Source of the DNA: Rhizosphaericola mali
Lineage (GTDB): Bacteria > Bacteroidota > Bacteroidia > Chitinophagales > Chitinophagaceae
Assembly (NCBI RefSeq): GCF_004337365.2
Contig: NZ_CP044016.1
Span: 930,001 to 994,000 of the forward strand
Direction: 5' to 3'
DNA: 64,000 nt
A program made the position numbers and the translations under genes. Each line of letters begins with the position of its first letter. Position 1 is the stretch's first letter. Of this stretch, positions 1 through 6,864 are shown piece by piece. Under the pieces are notes generated by a model. That model was not told where the DNA came from. It worked only from the letters and a program-made list of their open reading frames with translations, and did not search any database.

Positions 1-787
1 CACCACTTGCCTCGACTACCTGGCCAGTAATCCATCCACCCTTGTCAGACGCTAAAAAAACGACAACTTCGGCAATGTCAGTAGCTTCTCCAAATCGTCC
101 CAAGGCGGTGTCGGTTTCTATAGCCTTAACTATGTTTTGATTTTCGCGAACGGCCGCATTCATGTCTGTGCGCGTCCAACCAGGTGCAACCCCGTTTACA
201 GTAATACCACGTGCACCGAACTCCATTGCAAAGGCATGGGTCAACGCATTAACGCTAGCCTTAGCCGCCGAGTAAATCGGAACAAGAGGCTGTGGCTGTG
301 TTGCCAAGTTTGACGATATATTGATGATACGTCCTCCATCTGGAATGCGGCCAATTGCAGACTGAACTATAAAAAAAGGGGCTCTCGCATGCACGGCAAA
401 CATAGTGTCCCAACTCTCAGGTGTCGCATCTGAAAGGTTTCCAAAACCAGAATTCCCAGCATTGTTAACCAAAATATCCAATGAGTTACTGCCAGTGCGT
501 TCGGTTAATTCTTTATCCAGTATTTCGAAAAGTTGTGGTATTGTACTGGCCTCTACCAGATTTGCATGCAAGGCAAACGCTTTACCACCCGATTTTTCAA
601 TATCTGCAACCACTTTATCTGCGGCATCTTTGCCTGAATTGTAGGTGATGGCAACTACAGCTCCCTCTATTGCAAGTTGTTCCGCAATTGCACGTCCTAT
701 TCCTCTCGATCCTCCGGTAACAAGTGCCGTTTTGTTGGCTAAAGTTTTACCGCTGAAATTATCTTCTGATCTGTTTTTTTCTGACAT
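1..787 (-). CDS. SDR family oxidoreductase (3' end cut by window edge)
   Basis: A short-chain dehydrogenase/reductase that would use NAD(P)H to interconvert a carbonyl and an alcohol; the substrate is unknown. Read from the ATG at 787, it shows the Rossmann motif TALVTGGSRGIGRAIA near residue 20, LDILVNNAG in the middle, the catalytic Ser in NISSN, the YSAAK active-site Tyr/Lys pair, and the C-terminal block WITGQVVEASGG at the window edge. About 262 codons are visible, so only a few residues should be missing. It resembles the FabG/glucose-dehydrogenase type. It is the last visible gene of a minus-strand run (1652-2203, 889-1587, then this gene), and local base composition is richer in G+C than the core (29 G/C in 60 at 121-180). 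Family assignment is firm; the substrate is not. Confidence 0.9.
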   Translation of the reverse strand, partial: MSEKNRSEDNFSGKTLANKTALVTGGSRGIGRAIAEQLAIEGAVVAITYNSGKDAADKVVADIEKSGGKAFALHANLVEASTIPQLFEILDKELTERTGSNSLDILVNNAGNSGFGNLSDATPESWDTMFAVHARAPFFIVQSAIGRIPDGGRIINISSNLATQPQPLVPIYSAAKASVNALTHAFAMEFGARGITVNGVAPGWTRTDMNAAVRENQNIVKAIETDTALGRFGEATDIAEVVVFLASDKGGWITGQVVEASG

Positions 788-888
788 ATTGTTTTTTCTT
801 TTTGTTAAGACAAAGTTCAACGTTCCGCAATTTGTAAGTTTTGCCGTTTTTAGGTATTGCTTTGCCAAAAGGAAGTTGAGACAATTCA

Positions 889-1587
889 TTAAACCACTCT
901 ATCACGATATACTGGACCAGGATTTGCCTCAACAATGGTAATTGCCAAACGATTGAGGTAATCACCCCCTCCGTATTCAAGCGTTGCAACTTCGTGAATA
1001 AGAATACCAGCTTGCTCTATTGTCCGGGCCGACTTAAGAGGGCCTGCATTCAAAGGTTTAAAGCCACTGTCCGTAATTAGCTTTCTAGTGACCTGTCCTG
1101 CTGCATGGTCATCCGTTGCATAAAAAATGCCCGGCTGGGTAGATGATTTAGCCCACGCAGCCGCTTCGAGGAGTGGGGAAGCCAGCAGGTTAAACGCCTT
1201 AACGACTCTTGCATTGGGAATCAATTTTTGCAGGACTTCAGCAGTTGAATTATCACGCATAAATTCCAAATCGTGATAGTGCTCAAATTTTTCTGTAACG
1301 GCCAAGGGATTCATTGTTTCGATAACGACTTTGCCATCGAAAGCATCTCCTGCAAGATATACCACAGCTTCGGCCCTCGGCCAATATACCGAAAACAAAA
1401 TCACCTCTCCAAACTCTGCTGCTTCTCTAATAGTGCCAAGACGGACATTCCCTCCCAATTCTTTTAGCAGAGGCTCCAATTTTCTATCATCACCATCTTT
1501 TGCTACTACGATCTCATGTCCAGCAGAGGCCCACGCCCTAGCAAGACGGCCACCGATGTTACCAGTGTTTAAAATTCCAATTTTCAT
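889..1587 (-). CDS. NADPH-dependent F420 reductase-like (NADP oxidoreductase) protein
   Basis: A 232-residue protein with an N-terminal dinucleotide fold of the F420-dependent NADP oxidoreductase / ProC-like superfamily: MKIGILNTGNIGGRLARAWA gives the Gly-rich loop, followed by the motifs VILFSVYWPRAEAV and VVIETMNPLAV. Homologues outside F420-producing bacteria are annotated as NAD(P)-binding reductases of unknown substrate, and nothing here suggests F420 synthesis. It lies 64 bp downstream of the RibD-C-like gene and 101 bp upstream of the SDR, in the same direction, so the three are probably co-transcribed from the divergent region shared with the HxlR regulator. The role is inferred as redox metabolism or detoxification. 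Confidence 0.82.
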   Translation of the reverse strand: MKIGILNTGNIGGRLARAWASAGHEIVVAKDGDDRKLEPLLKELGGNVRLGTIREAAEFGEVILFSVYWPRAEAVVYLAGDAFDGKVVIETMNPLAVTEKFEHYHDLEFMRDNSTAEVLQKLIPNARVVKAFNLLASPLLEAAAWAKSSTQPGIFYATDDHAAGQVTRKLITDSGFKPLNAGPLKSARTIEQAGILIHEVATLEYGGGDYLNRLAITIVEANPGPVYRDRVV

Positions 1588-1651
1588 TTTACTTGTTTTT
1601 ACTTAAACATTCCTAATTCATTTGGAATGCTAAACCGCAAAATTCTATCTT

Positions 1652-2203
1652 TTACATACCAGATATTTTGCCATATCTAGGAATTTCTTTGCCGAATTGT
1701 TCCTTGACCCAATGCAGCTGCATAAAACCGTTCACTGCATTATAATCTTTAAGTGAAAACCTTGTGTTTAATTCACTACTGTTCCCCAACGTACTGCCAA
1801 CTCCTGTAATTAAAGGATTGACGTTTAAATAAATGTCCGTTACCAAATCACTTTCTATAAAGGCATTAAATGTATCTGTTCCTCCTCCTATTGCGATTTC
1901 GGTTAATCCTTTTGCAGACGCAAATTCTACAGCTTTCTCTGGACTTTCGATAGTCCTGTAATTTTTTGTAATTATTGAATTATTAGACAATACAATGATT
2001 TCTATTCCCTCAAAAAGAGTCTTGATGTTTTCTGGAAAACGCTGAAAATTCTCAAAGGTTCTTTTACCTATTACTAGAGTTCCTATCTGTTTTACCATCT
2101 TTAGATAAAATCCCATTACCTCTGGAGGCAATGGATAGTACGGGTTATCTGACAATAAAATCCTTCCATTGGCAGAAACATTTGCTACAATTGTTACTTT
2201 CAT
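1652..2203 (-). CDS. Dihydrofolate reductase-family (RibD C-terminal domain) protein
   Basis: A 183-residue stand-alone RibD C-terminal domain, the fold shared by riboflavin-pathway reductase and DHFR, expected to bind NADPH. Visible marks are the N-terminal strand MKVTIVANVSANGRILLSD, the middle motif LVIGKRTFENF, the GGGTDTFNAFIESDLV loop and the LNVNPLITGVGSTL strand. It lacks the deaminase half of RibD, so it is probably not a riboflavin enzyme. Single-domain members are common beside HxlR or ArsR regulators. It is transcribed divergently from the HxlR gene at 2277, with a 73-bp spacer holding a candidate operator, and heads the minus-strand reductase run. Confidence 0.85.
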   Translation of the reverse strand: MKVTIVANVSANGRILLSDNPYYPLPPEVMGFYLKMVKQIGTLVIGKRTFENFQRFPENIKTLFEGIEIIVLSNNSIITKNYRTIESPEKAVEFASAKGLTEIAIGGGTDTFNAFIESDLVTDIYLNVNPLITGVGSTLGNSSELNTRFSLKDYNAVNGFMQLHWVKEQFGKEIPRYGKISGM

Positions 2204-2252
2204 TATTTCTTTTTGTAAAACTATTAGGTATCAACTTTATATTTGTTATGCA

Positions 2253-2270
2253 TTACCTTTAGGAAAGTAA
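2253..2270. promoter_or_regulatory. Candidate HxlR operator (inverted repeat)
   Basis: TTACCTTTAGGAAAGTAA is a near-perfect inverted repeat (TTAC-TTT facing AAA-GTAA) 6 bp before the HxlR start codon and inside the spacer shared with the divergent reductase gene. HxlR proteins bind as dimers to such dyads and often control a divergent gene. Assignment rests on position and symmetry only. Confidence 0.35.
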
Positions 2271-2276
2271 CTATAC

Positions 2277-2624
2277 ATGAAAAATAAGAACGAAAATATA
2301 GACAAGGAAACCATATTGGCACTAAAAGATGCCATCGAATTGTTGGGAGGAAAATGGAAGTTCTGTATTCTTCACAATCTTCAAAATTACGGCACAATGC
2401 GGTTTAAGGACTTACAAGAAACCTCCCAAGGCATATCTCCAAAAGTACTATCAAAAGAATTACAGGAACTAGAGGAGAATCTACTTATTGTGCGAACCGT
2501 AAATTGTACAAAACCCGTAACGGTTTCTTATGCCCTTACTGAACACGCAGTCGAAAGTCAGCCTGTTTTGAAAGCCTTGATAGATTTCGGATTAAAGCAT
2601 CGAAGGAGAGTAATGGCAAAATAA
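2277..2624 (+). CDS. HxlR-family winged-helix transcriptional regulator
   Basis: A 115-residue HxlR/DUF24 regulator. The signature LLGGKWKFCILHNL (about residues 22-35) and the recognition-helix region GISPKVLSKELQELEENLL are intact, and the length is typical. Such regulators sense aldehydes, quinones or redox signals, often through a Cys near the start of the domain; here a Cys sits in WKFCIL. It is divergent from the three-gene reductase run at 1-2203, which is its most likely target. The ATG at 2277 directly follows the candidate operator, suggesting autorepression. Ends 108 bp before the convergent SDR fragment, with a terminator hairpin between them. Confidence 0.9.
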   Translation: MKNKNENIDKETILALKDAIELLGGKWKFCILHNLQNYGTMRFKDLQETSQGISPKVLSKELQELEENLLIVRTVNCTKPVTVSYALTEHAVESQPVLKALIDFGLKHRRRVMAK

Positions 2625-2669
2625 TGTATATAATGAGTCATGAAAGCGGAGATCAAATAACATTTAACC

Positions 2670-2729
2670 CGTAAAGGCTAAAGTCAAAAATGTAGAACCA
2701 TTTTTGACTTTAGTAATGAAATCTTTACG
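2670..2729. terminator. Nested hairpin, bidirectional terminator
   Basis: A perfect 15-bp stem (2678-2692 with 2699-2713, 6-nt loop) is nested in a second pairing (CGTAAAG at 2670-2676 with CTTTACG at 2723-2729). It sits between the convergent HxlR gene and SDR fragment, so it probably ends transcription from both sides. Confidence 0.6.
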
Positions 2730-2732
2730 AGA

Positions 2733-3419
2733 CTATTTTAGATGATATTGAATAAATCCTCCATCGATAGCAATATCAGCACCGTTGATATACGCTGCTG
2801 ACTTGGACGCTAGGAACAATACGGTACTTGCAATTTCCTCGGCTTTGCCAAGTCTTTGTAGTGCAGTAGATGAGGCGAGGTAAGCCAGTGCGTCACCTGG
2901 TGCCACAGAGTCAAGACCAGGTGTTTGGATTGGGCCTGGGCTTATGAGGTTTACACGGATTTTTCTGTCTGCAAGTTCATTGATCGCAACATGGGCAAGT
3001 TTGTTCAGTGCTGCTTTCGTAGCGGAATAAGCCGCTGTCGCAATGGCTGCGCCTGTGGCAACGCCTGAAGACGTCAAGATAATTGAAGAGCCATCCGCTA
3101 AATGTGGCATCAGTTTTTGAAGTGTAAAGAATGGTCCTTTTACGTTAGTACTAAACTGGGAATCAAAATCTGCCTCAGTAATCTGTGCAATAGGTGCAAA
3201 TATGGCTATTCCAGCATTAAGGTAAAGTACGTCGATCCTTATTCCGCTCTCTGCAATCGCCTTTTCCAGAACCGTGATTCCTTGTAGGCTTGAAGTGTCT
3301 GATACAACTGTTTTTAAATTTGGACTATTGATTTCTTCTGCTGCTTTTTTCAGATTTGCTTCACTTCTGCCAGTAATCCATACGATTGCGCCTTCTTCAA
3401 TGAAAGCTGTAAAAACCGA
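2733..3419 (-). pseudogene. SDR oxidoreductase truncated at its 5' end by the IS21 insertion
   Basis: The frame from the IS junction to the stop codes for about 228 residues of an SDR: ITGRSEANLKKAAEE, the LYLNAG strand, ILTSSG with the catalytic Ser, YSATKAAL with the Tyr/Lys pair, and a C-terminal INGADIAIDGGF. The missing piece is the first 20 or so residues with the TGxxxGxG coenzyme loop, together with the start codon. An internal ATG at 3110 leaves only the C-terminal half and could not bind NAD(P). The missing 5' end is not found on the far side of the IS element, so sequence was lost there. The fragment is inferred to be non-functional. Confidence 0.85.
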
Positions 3420-3458
3420 TGAAATTGACCCCCTAATACCAAAATTAAATTGACCCCC
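3420..3458. repeat. IS21 left end with two TTGACCCCC repeats
   Basis: Two copies of TTGACCCCC (3425-3433 and 3450-3458) 25 bp apart at the left terminus, matching the multiple transposase-binding sites known for IS21 elements. Confidence 0.8.
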
Positions 3459-3569
3459 TAAAAAACGCTTTCGAAGAAGCGTATTTTTAGTATCGCAATA
3501 TGGCCCAAAAATTATCCAAAGAACATGTTGTATTTGTAGTGCAAAGTTACTAAATCTAAATCAGCACCA

Positions 3570-4316
3570 TTACGGCTGTATTCTCTTTTTCTTTCTCAAG
3601 GATTCACCATATAGTTCGATACGTATCGCTTGGTGTACGATTCTATCCAAAATTGCATCCGCTACCGTTTTCTCGCCAATGATATCGTGCCATTTTGCCA
3701 CAGGTAATTGAGAGGTTATCATTGTAGATCTTTTACCATGTCGATCCTCAATGATGTCCAACAGGAGATTCCTTGCTGCTCCGTCCAGTGGTTGCACACC
3801 AAAATCATCTAAAATGAAAAGCTGCGCCTTTTCTATTCTGGCAAGTTCCTTTAAATGGGAACCTTCGGCTTTGGCAACTTTTAGTTGTGCCATTAATTTG
3901 GAAGTAGTGGCGTAATAGACTTTGTATCCCAGTATACAAGCTTGATATCCAATGGCGGAAGCAAGAAAGCTTTTTCCCGTACCAGTACTACCGGTAATAA
4001 AAACATCGCTCGCCTGATCGATAAAACTACCTTCTAATAGTCTTTGTACGAGATTACGATCCAAGCCACGATCTCCTTGATAGTCCAGTTGTTCTGGTTG
4101 GGCACTATAGCGAAAGCCTGCATTACGTATGGATCGTTGTTGTGCCCGGTATCTGCGATCCTCCCATTCCGATTGTATGAGAAAATGGATCAACTCATCC
4201 TGCGTATAACCTGGACCACTGGAGCCATCCTGTTCGATATAGGATTTAAAAGCACTGGCCATGCCACTGAGGTGCATGCTGCTCATTTTGTCTAGGCATT
4301 CTTTGTTTGTGTTCAT
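3570..4316 (-). CDS. istB: IS21 helper ATPase IstB
   Basis: A 248-residue AAA+ ATPase that assembles on target DNA and activates the IstA transposase. Walker A is GSTGTGKS (residues 109-116) and Walker B is LFILDDFG (166-173), followed by the sensor region MITSQLPVAKWHD and the C-terminal DRIVHQAIRIEL. Length and motifs fit an intact DnaC-like IstB. Its ATG lies 52 bp after the istA stop, so it is translated from the same transcript. Nothing looks broken, so the element could still be active. Confidence 0.95.
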   Translation of the reverse strand: MNTNKECLDKMSSMHLSGMASAFKSYIEQDGSSGPGYTQDELIHFLIQSEWEDRRYRAQQRSIRNAGFRYSAQPEQLDYQGDRGLDRNLVQRLLEGSFIDQASDVFITGSTGTGKSFLASAIGYQACILGYKVYYATTSKLMAQLKVAKAEGSHLKELARIEKAQLFILDDFGVQPLDGAARNLLLDIIEDRHGKRSTMITSQLPVAKWHDIIGEKTVADAILDRIVHQAIRIELYGESLRKKKRIQP

Positions 4317-4368
4317 ATCTGTTGTTTTATCTTTTATTAGCGATGATGGATTTTACTTTTGTAAACGG

Positions 4369-5931
4369 CTATTGATAATACTTTCCACCGCGTATATTGT
4401 CGTGATCTGGCATGGACGAGTCTGGTAGGTTCTGTGGTGTATCTTCGTCCATAAAGTCCGCCTTGGACTTCAGTATTTTTTCTATAATACCATAGTTATA
4501 GATGCCGTATTCATGAGCTCTTTTACAAGCATTAACCAGTCTGGAAGCTCCTACTTTTCTGCCGATATTCAATATCCCTTGGCAAGCACGTAGGTTCTTG
4601 TCGGGGTATTCCGGCCGCGCCAATACTTTTTCCAGATAGAAATTCACTTCTTCGGAGATTTCCTCGGCTTGCTGTAAAAAAGCGGTAGGATCCCACATGG
4701 AAGCTGCCCCCGATTGCCAACTGGCCAAGTGGGCAGGGTCTTGTACGTATTTTTCTTTTTGGTAACTGCGTGCATGCTGACAGATAAGTTCACTTCCTAT
4801 AAAGAGTTCTACGCGGGTACTACTATAGAGGAGCTTTATTTTTTTACCGATGTATTTATAGGGAACGCTGTAATAATGATAGTCCAGTGCCACGTATCCA
4901 TTTTTACCTACGGTGGTAATACGGCTATCCAAAGGATCGTATCGGTATGCGTTTAAGGGTTGTAAAGTATCTTTTTCCAAAGTCTCAAATTGCTCCCTGC
5001 GACTGGGTAATCCAGCAGTCATCGGATGATTATTATGCCTTTCCAAATGAAGAGCAATAGCTTCATTGAGGTCGTTCAAGCTGTGATATACGCTTTTGTC
5101 TATTTGGGTAAATATGGAAGTGTAAACCAGTTTTACGGCTCCTTCCACCAAAGCTTTGTCTTTGGGACTGTACACTCTGGTGGGGAATACATGCGTTCCA
5201 TAATGGGCAGCAAACGCAGCAAAGCTTTCATTGACCTTGGACTCATAACGCCCCGGTTTACTGACGGCAGACTTTAGATTGTCTGGGACAACCGCTTGGG
5301 GTACGCCACCAAAATAATGGAGTGCCGACTCACAGGCATCTATAAAATCTTCTTTCTTCTGGCTAGCCACCGCCTTTACATAGGTCAATTGGCTACAGCC
5401 CAATATCGCCACAAATACCTCTACCGCAGTAATGGCTCCTGTATCAGGGTCTGTGAGATAGAGCTTTTTACCCGTAAAATCAATATACATTTTATCGCCC
5501 GCCTTATGTACCACCCGAAGTGATGGACGGATCTTACCCATGTATAAATTGAGATAATCCATAAAACGAGAAGATTTATAACCATTTGGATGAAGTTGTC
5601 TGTACTGCTCATACAACATCCATTTGGTTACGCCTCTGTTTTTGCGTAGTTGACGGACATAGTCTGCCAATAAGGGCTCGAGCGCCTTGCTGCGCTGGCT
5701 GGGACTCCACTGTGGTCGCTGAGCTACACCCAATAGGGACAGCAACTGTTCATCGCTCATCGCGGATAATTGTGTGGCATCATAGCCACTACCACGCAGT
5801 AATGTTAGATACTTCTTAACCGTATTGCGAGATATACCTACGGCGGCACTTATATATTTACTTCCCCTGCCTTCAAGTGATAGGCGTATCAATTGTCTAA
5901 TCTTGTACATTTCTATTGTTCTGTTTGCCAT
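4369..5931 (-). CDS. istA: IS21 transposase IstA
   Basis: A 520-residue DDE transposase. The N-terminal helix-turn-helix (residues about 10-45, with SAAVGISRNTVKKYL) precedes an integrase-type catalytic core with D151 in KMYIDFTGK, D217 in VVPDNLK and E263 in DKALVEGAV, then the usual C-terminal beta region (YVALDYHYYSVP). All three acidic residues are in place and the frame is uninterrupted. It is the upstream gene of the element and starts about 160 bp inside the repeat-rich right end, where its promoter must lie. Confidence 0.95.
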   Translation of the reverse strand: MANRTIEMYKIRQLIRLSLEGRGSKYISAAVGISRNTVKKYLTLLRGSGYDATQLSAMSDEQLLSLLGVAQRPQWSPSQRSKALEPLLADYVRQLRKNRGVTKWMLYEQYRQLHPNGYKSSRFMDYLNLYMGKIRPSLRVVHKAGDKMYIDFTGKKLYLTDPDTGAITAVEVFVAILGCSQLTYVKAVASQKKEDFIDACESALHYFGGVPQAVVPDNLKSAVSKPGRYESKVNESFAAFAAHYGTHVFPTRVYSPKDKALVEGAVKLVYTSIFTQIDKSVYHSLNDLNEAIALHLERHNNHPMTAGLPSRREQFETLEKDTLQPLNAYRYDPLDSRITTVGKNGYVALDYHYYSVPYKYIGKKIKLLYSSTRVELFIGSELICQHARSYQKEKYVQDPAHLASWQSGAASMWDPTAFLQQAEEISEEVNFYLEKVLARPEYPDKNLRACQGILNIGRKVGASRLVNACKRAHEYGIYNYGIIEKILKSKADFMDEDTPQNLPDSSMPDHDNIRGGKYYQ

Positions 5932-6007
5932 CGAAAATCACCATTTGATGTAGTGGTAACTTCCGAGTTTTTACGCTACAATACAACATAGACTCCTAGA
6001 TATTTTA

Positions 6008-6094
6008 GGGGGTCAGTATACTTTGGAAATAGGGGGTCAATTTAATTTTGGCGAGTGGGGGTCAGTTTGAATTGGCGGAACGGGGTCACTTTCA
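6008..6094. repeat. IS21 right end with four subterminal repeats
   Basis: GGGGGTCA-type motifs at 6008, 6032, 6057 and 6082 (the last is GGGGTCAC), spaced about 25 bp apart, mirror the left-end repeats. They are the expected IstA binding sites and overlap the region upstream of istA. Confidence 0.75.
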
Positions 6095-6098
6095 TCGC

Positions 6099-6521
6099 CT
6101 ATTCCATTTTAGCGCTGCACCAGATTAACTCTTCATCCATTTCATTATCAGAAATACAGATGAAAGGCTTGGGGTAGGCTTCTAAAAGATGATGAATACC
6201 ACTAAGTTCATTTATTGAAAAGCTACATAGATATTCTTCCAGCCTTATTAAAAAAGCCTCATTAAATGTCCAATAAACGAAACGTATCATATCCACCAAC
6301 AAATTGGTATTTCGGAAATTGTCGAGTGAAAAAGAAGGGACACTGCTTAACAGAGTAAGACAATTACCTAATCGTATGACTTGTGCTACATATAAATCGT
6401 AGTAGCCTAATCTGCGATGGAATAAGTTTGCCTTTTTACCATCAATGGAAACTTCTCTAATGTAAGGTGTATTAGAAAGCATCTTGGTTGTCCAACTTAC
6501 TTTGGGTATTCTATCTTTCAT
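6099..6521 (-). CDS. Hypothetical protein, 140 aa, at the IS junction
   Basis: An uninterrupted 140-codon frame of unknown family. It is rich in Leu, Ile and aromatic residues, for instance YYDLYVAQVIRLGNCL and MIRFVYWTFNEAFLIRLEEY, without a signal peptide or clear membrane helix. The stop codon lies 5 bp outside the IS right end, so the frame may be native or may be the shortened remnant of a longer gene cut by the rearrangement. It is not recognised, and no function is proposed. Neighbours are the IS21 element and tRNA-Val. Confidence 0.4.
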   Translation of the reverse strand: MKDRIPKVSWTTKMLSNTPYIREVSIDGKKANLFHRRLGYYDLYVAQVIRLGNCLTLLSSVPSFSLDNFRNTNLLVDMIRFVYWTFNEAFLIRLEEYLCSFSINELSGIHHLLEAYPKPFICISDNEMDEELIWCSAKME

Positions 6522-6667
6522 AAAACAGTAGAGTTTATGATCGTGTGTTAATTAAAATTGTAATACTAAGATCAAATAAGTAGAAATAACACAACTTGTG
6601 ATGGTTTAAATTTGCTAATGTTTTGTTAAATAGATGAATAGTTTCAGTTAGTTATTTTGAGTAGGTA

Positions 6668-6691
6668 ATGTATCAAATGATGTATCAAATA
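6668..6691 (+). repeat. 12-bp tandem direct repeat near tRNA-Val
   Basis: ATGTATCAAATG followed directly by ATGTATCAAATA: two 12-bp units differing at the last base, next to the tRNA-Val terminator. The location beside the 3' end of a tRNA suggests a relic of an integration event, but no integrase is visible. Confidence 0.5.
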
Positions 6692-6725
6692 AAAAAGAAG
6701 CTATGAATTAACTTCATAACTTCTT
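6691..6725 (-). terminator. Terminator of tRNA-Val
   Basis: On the minus strand a stem (AAGAAG-TATGAA arms, one internal mismatch, 5-nt loop) is followed by TTTTTTATTTG. It lies 10 bp past the tRNA 3' end. Confidence 0.7.
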
Positions 6726-6734
6726 GATTATCAG

Positions 6735-6809
6735 TGGGAGCTACAGGGTTCGAACCTGTGACCCTCTGCTTGTAAGGCAGATGCTCTAAACCAGCTGAGC
6801 TAAGCTCCC
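6735..6809 (-). tRNA. tRNA-Val (TAC)
   Basis: A 75-nt cloverleaf on the minus strand: 7-bp acceptor GGGAGCT/AGCTCCC, D-arm with AGCTCAGCTGGTTTAGAGC, anticodon stem TCTGC/GCAGA around loop CTTACAA (anticodon TAC), T-arm with GGTTCGAACC. CCA is not encoded. Confidence 0.95.
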
Positions 6810-6864
6810 ATTGTTGTTGGGAGTGCAAATATAGGGGGCTGATTTTGAACTACAAAATATTTTT

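Larger units (their letters stand above)
3420..6094 (-). mobile_element. IS21-family insertion sequence (2675 bp)
   Basis: A complete-looking IS21 element with istA and istB in order on the minus strand. The ends are TGAAATTGACCCC on the left and, read inward from the right, TGAAAGTGACCCC; the match extends outward by CGA on each side. As in other IS21 elements, subterminal repeats of the end motif occur: TTGACCCCC at 3425 and 3450 on the left, and GGGGGTCA-type copies at 6008, 6032, 6057 and 6082 on the right, about 25 bp apart. No 4-8 bp target duplication is visible next to either end, and the flanks come from unrelated genes. Confidence 0.93.

Noticed and set aside
3412-6102. Target-site duplication of the IS21 element
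   Set aside because: Bases before 3420 and after 6094 were compared for 4-8 bp direct repeats; only an inverted CGA/TCG extension of the ends was found, not a direct repeat.
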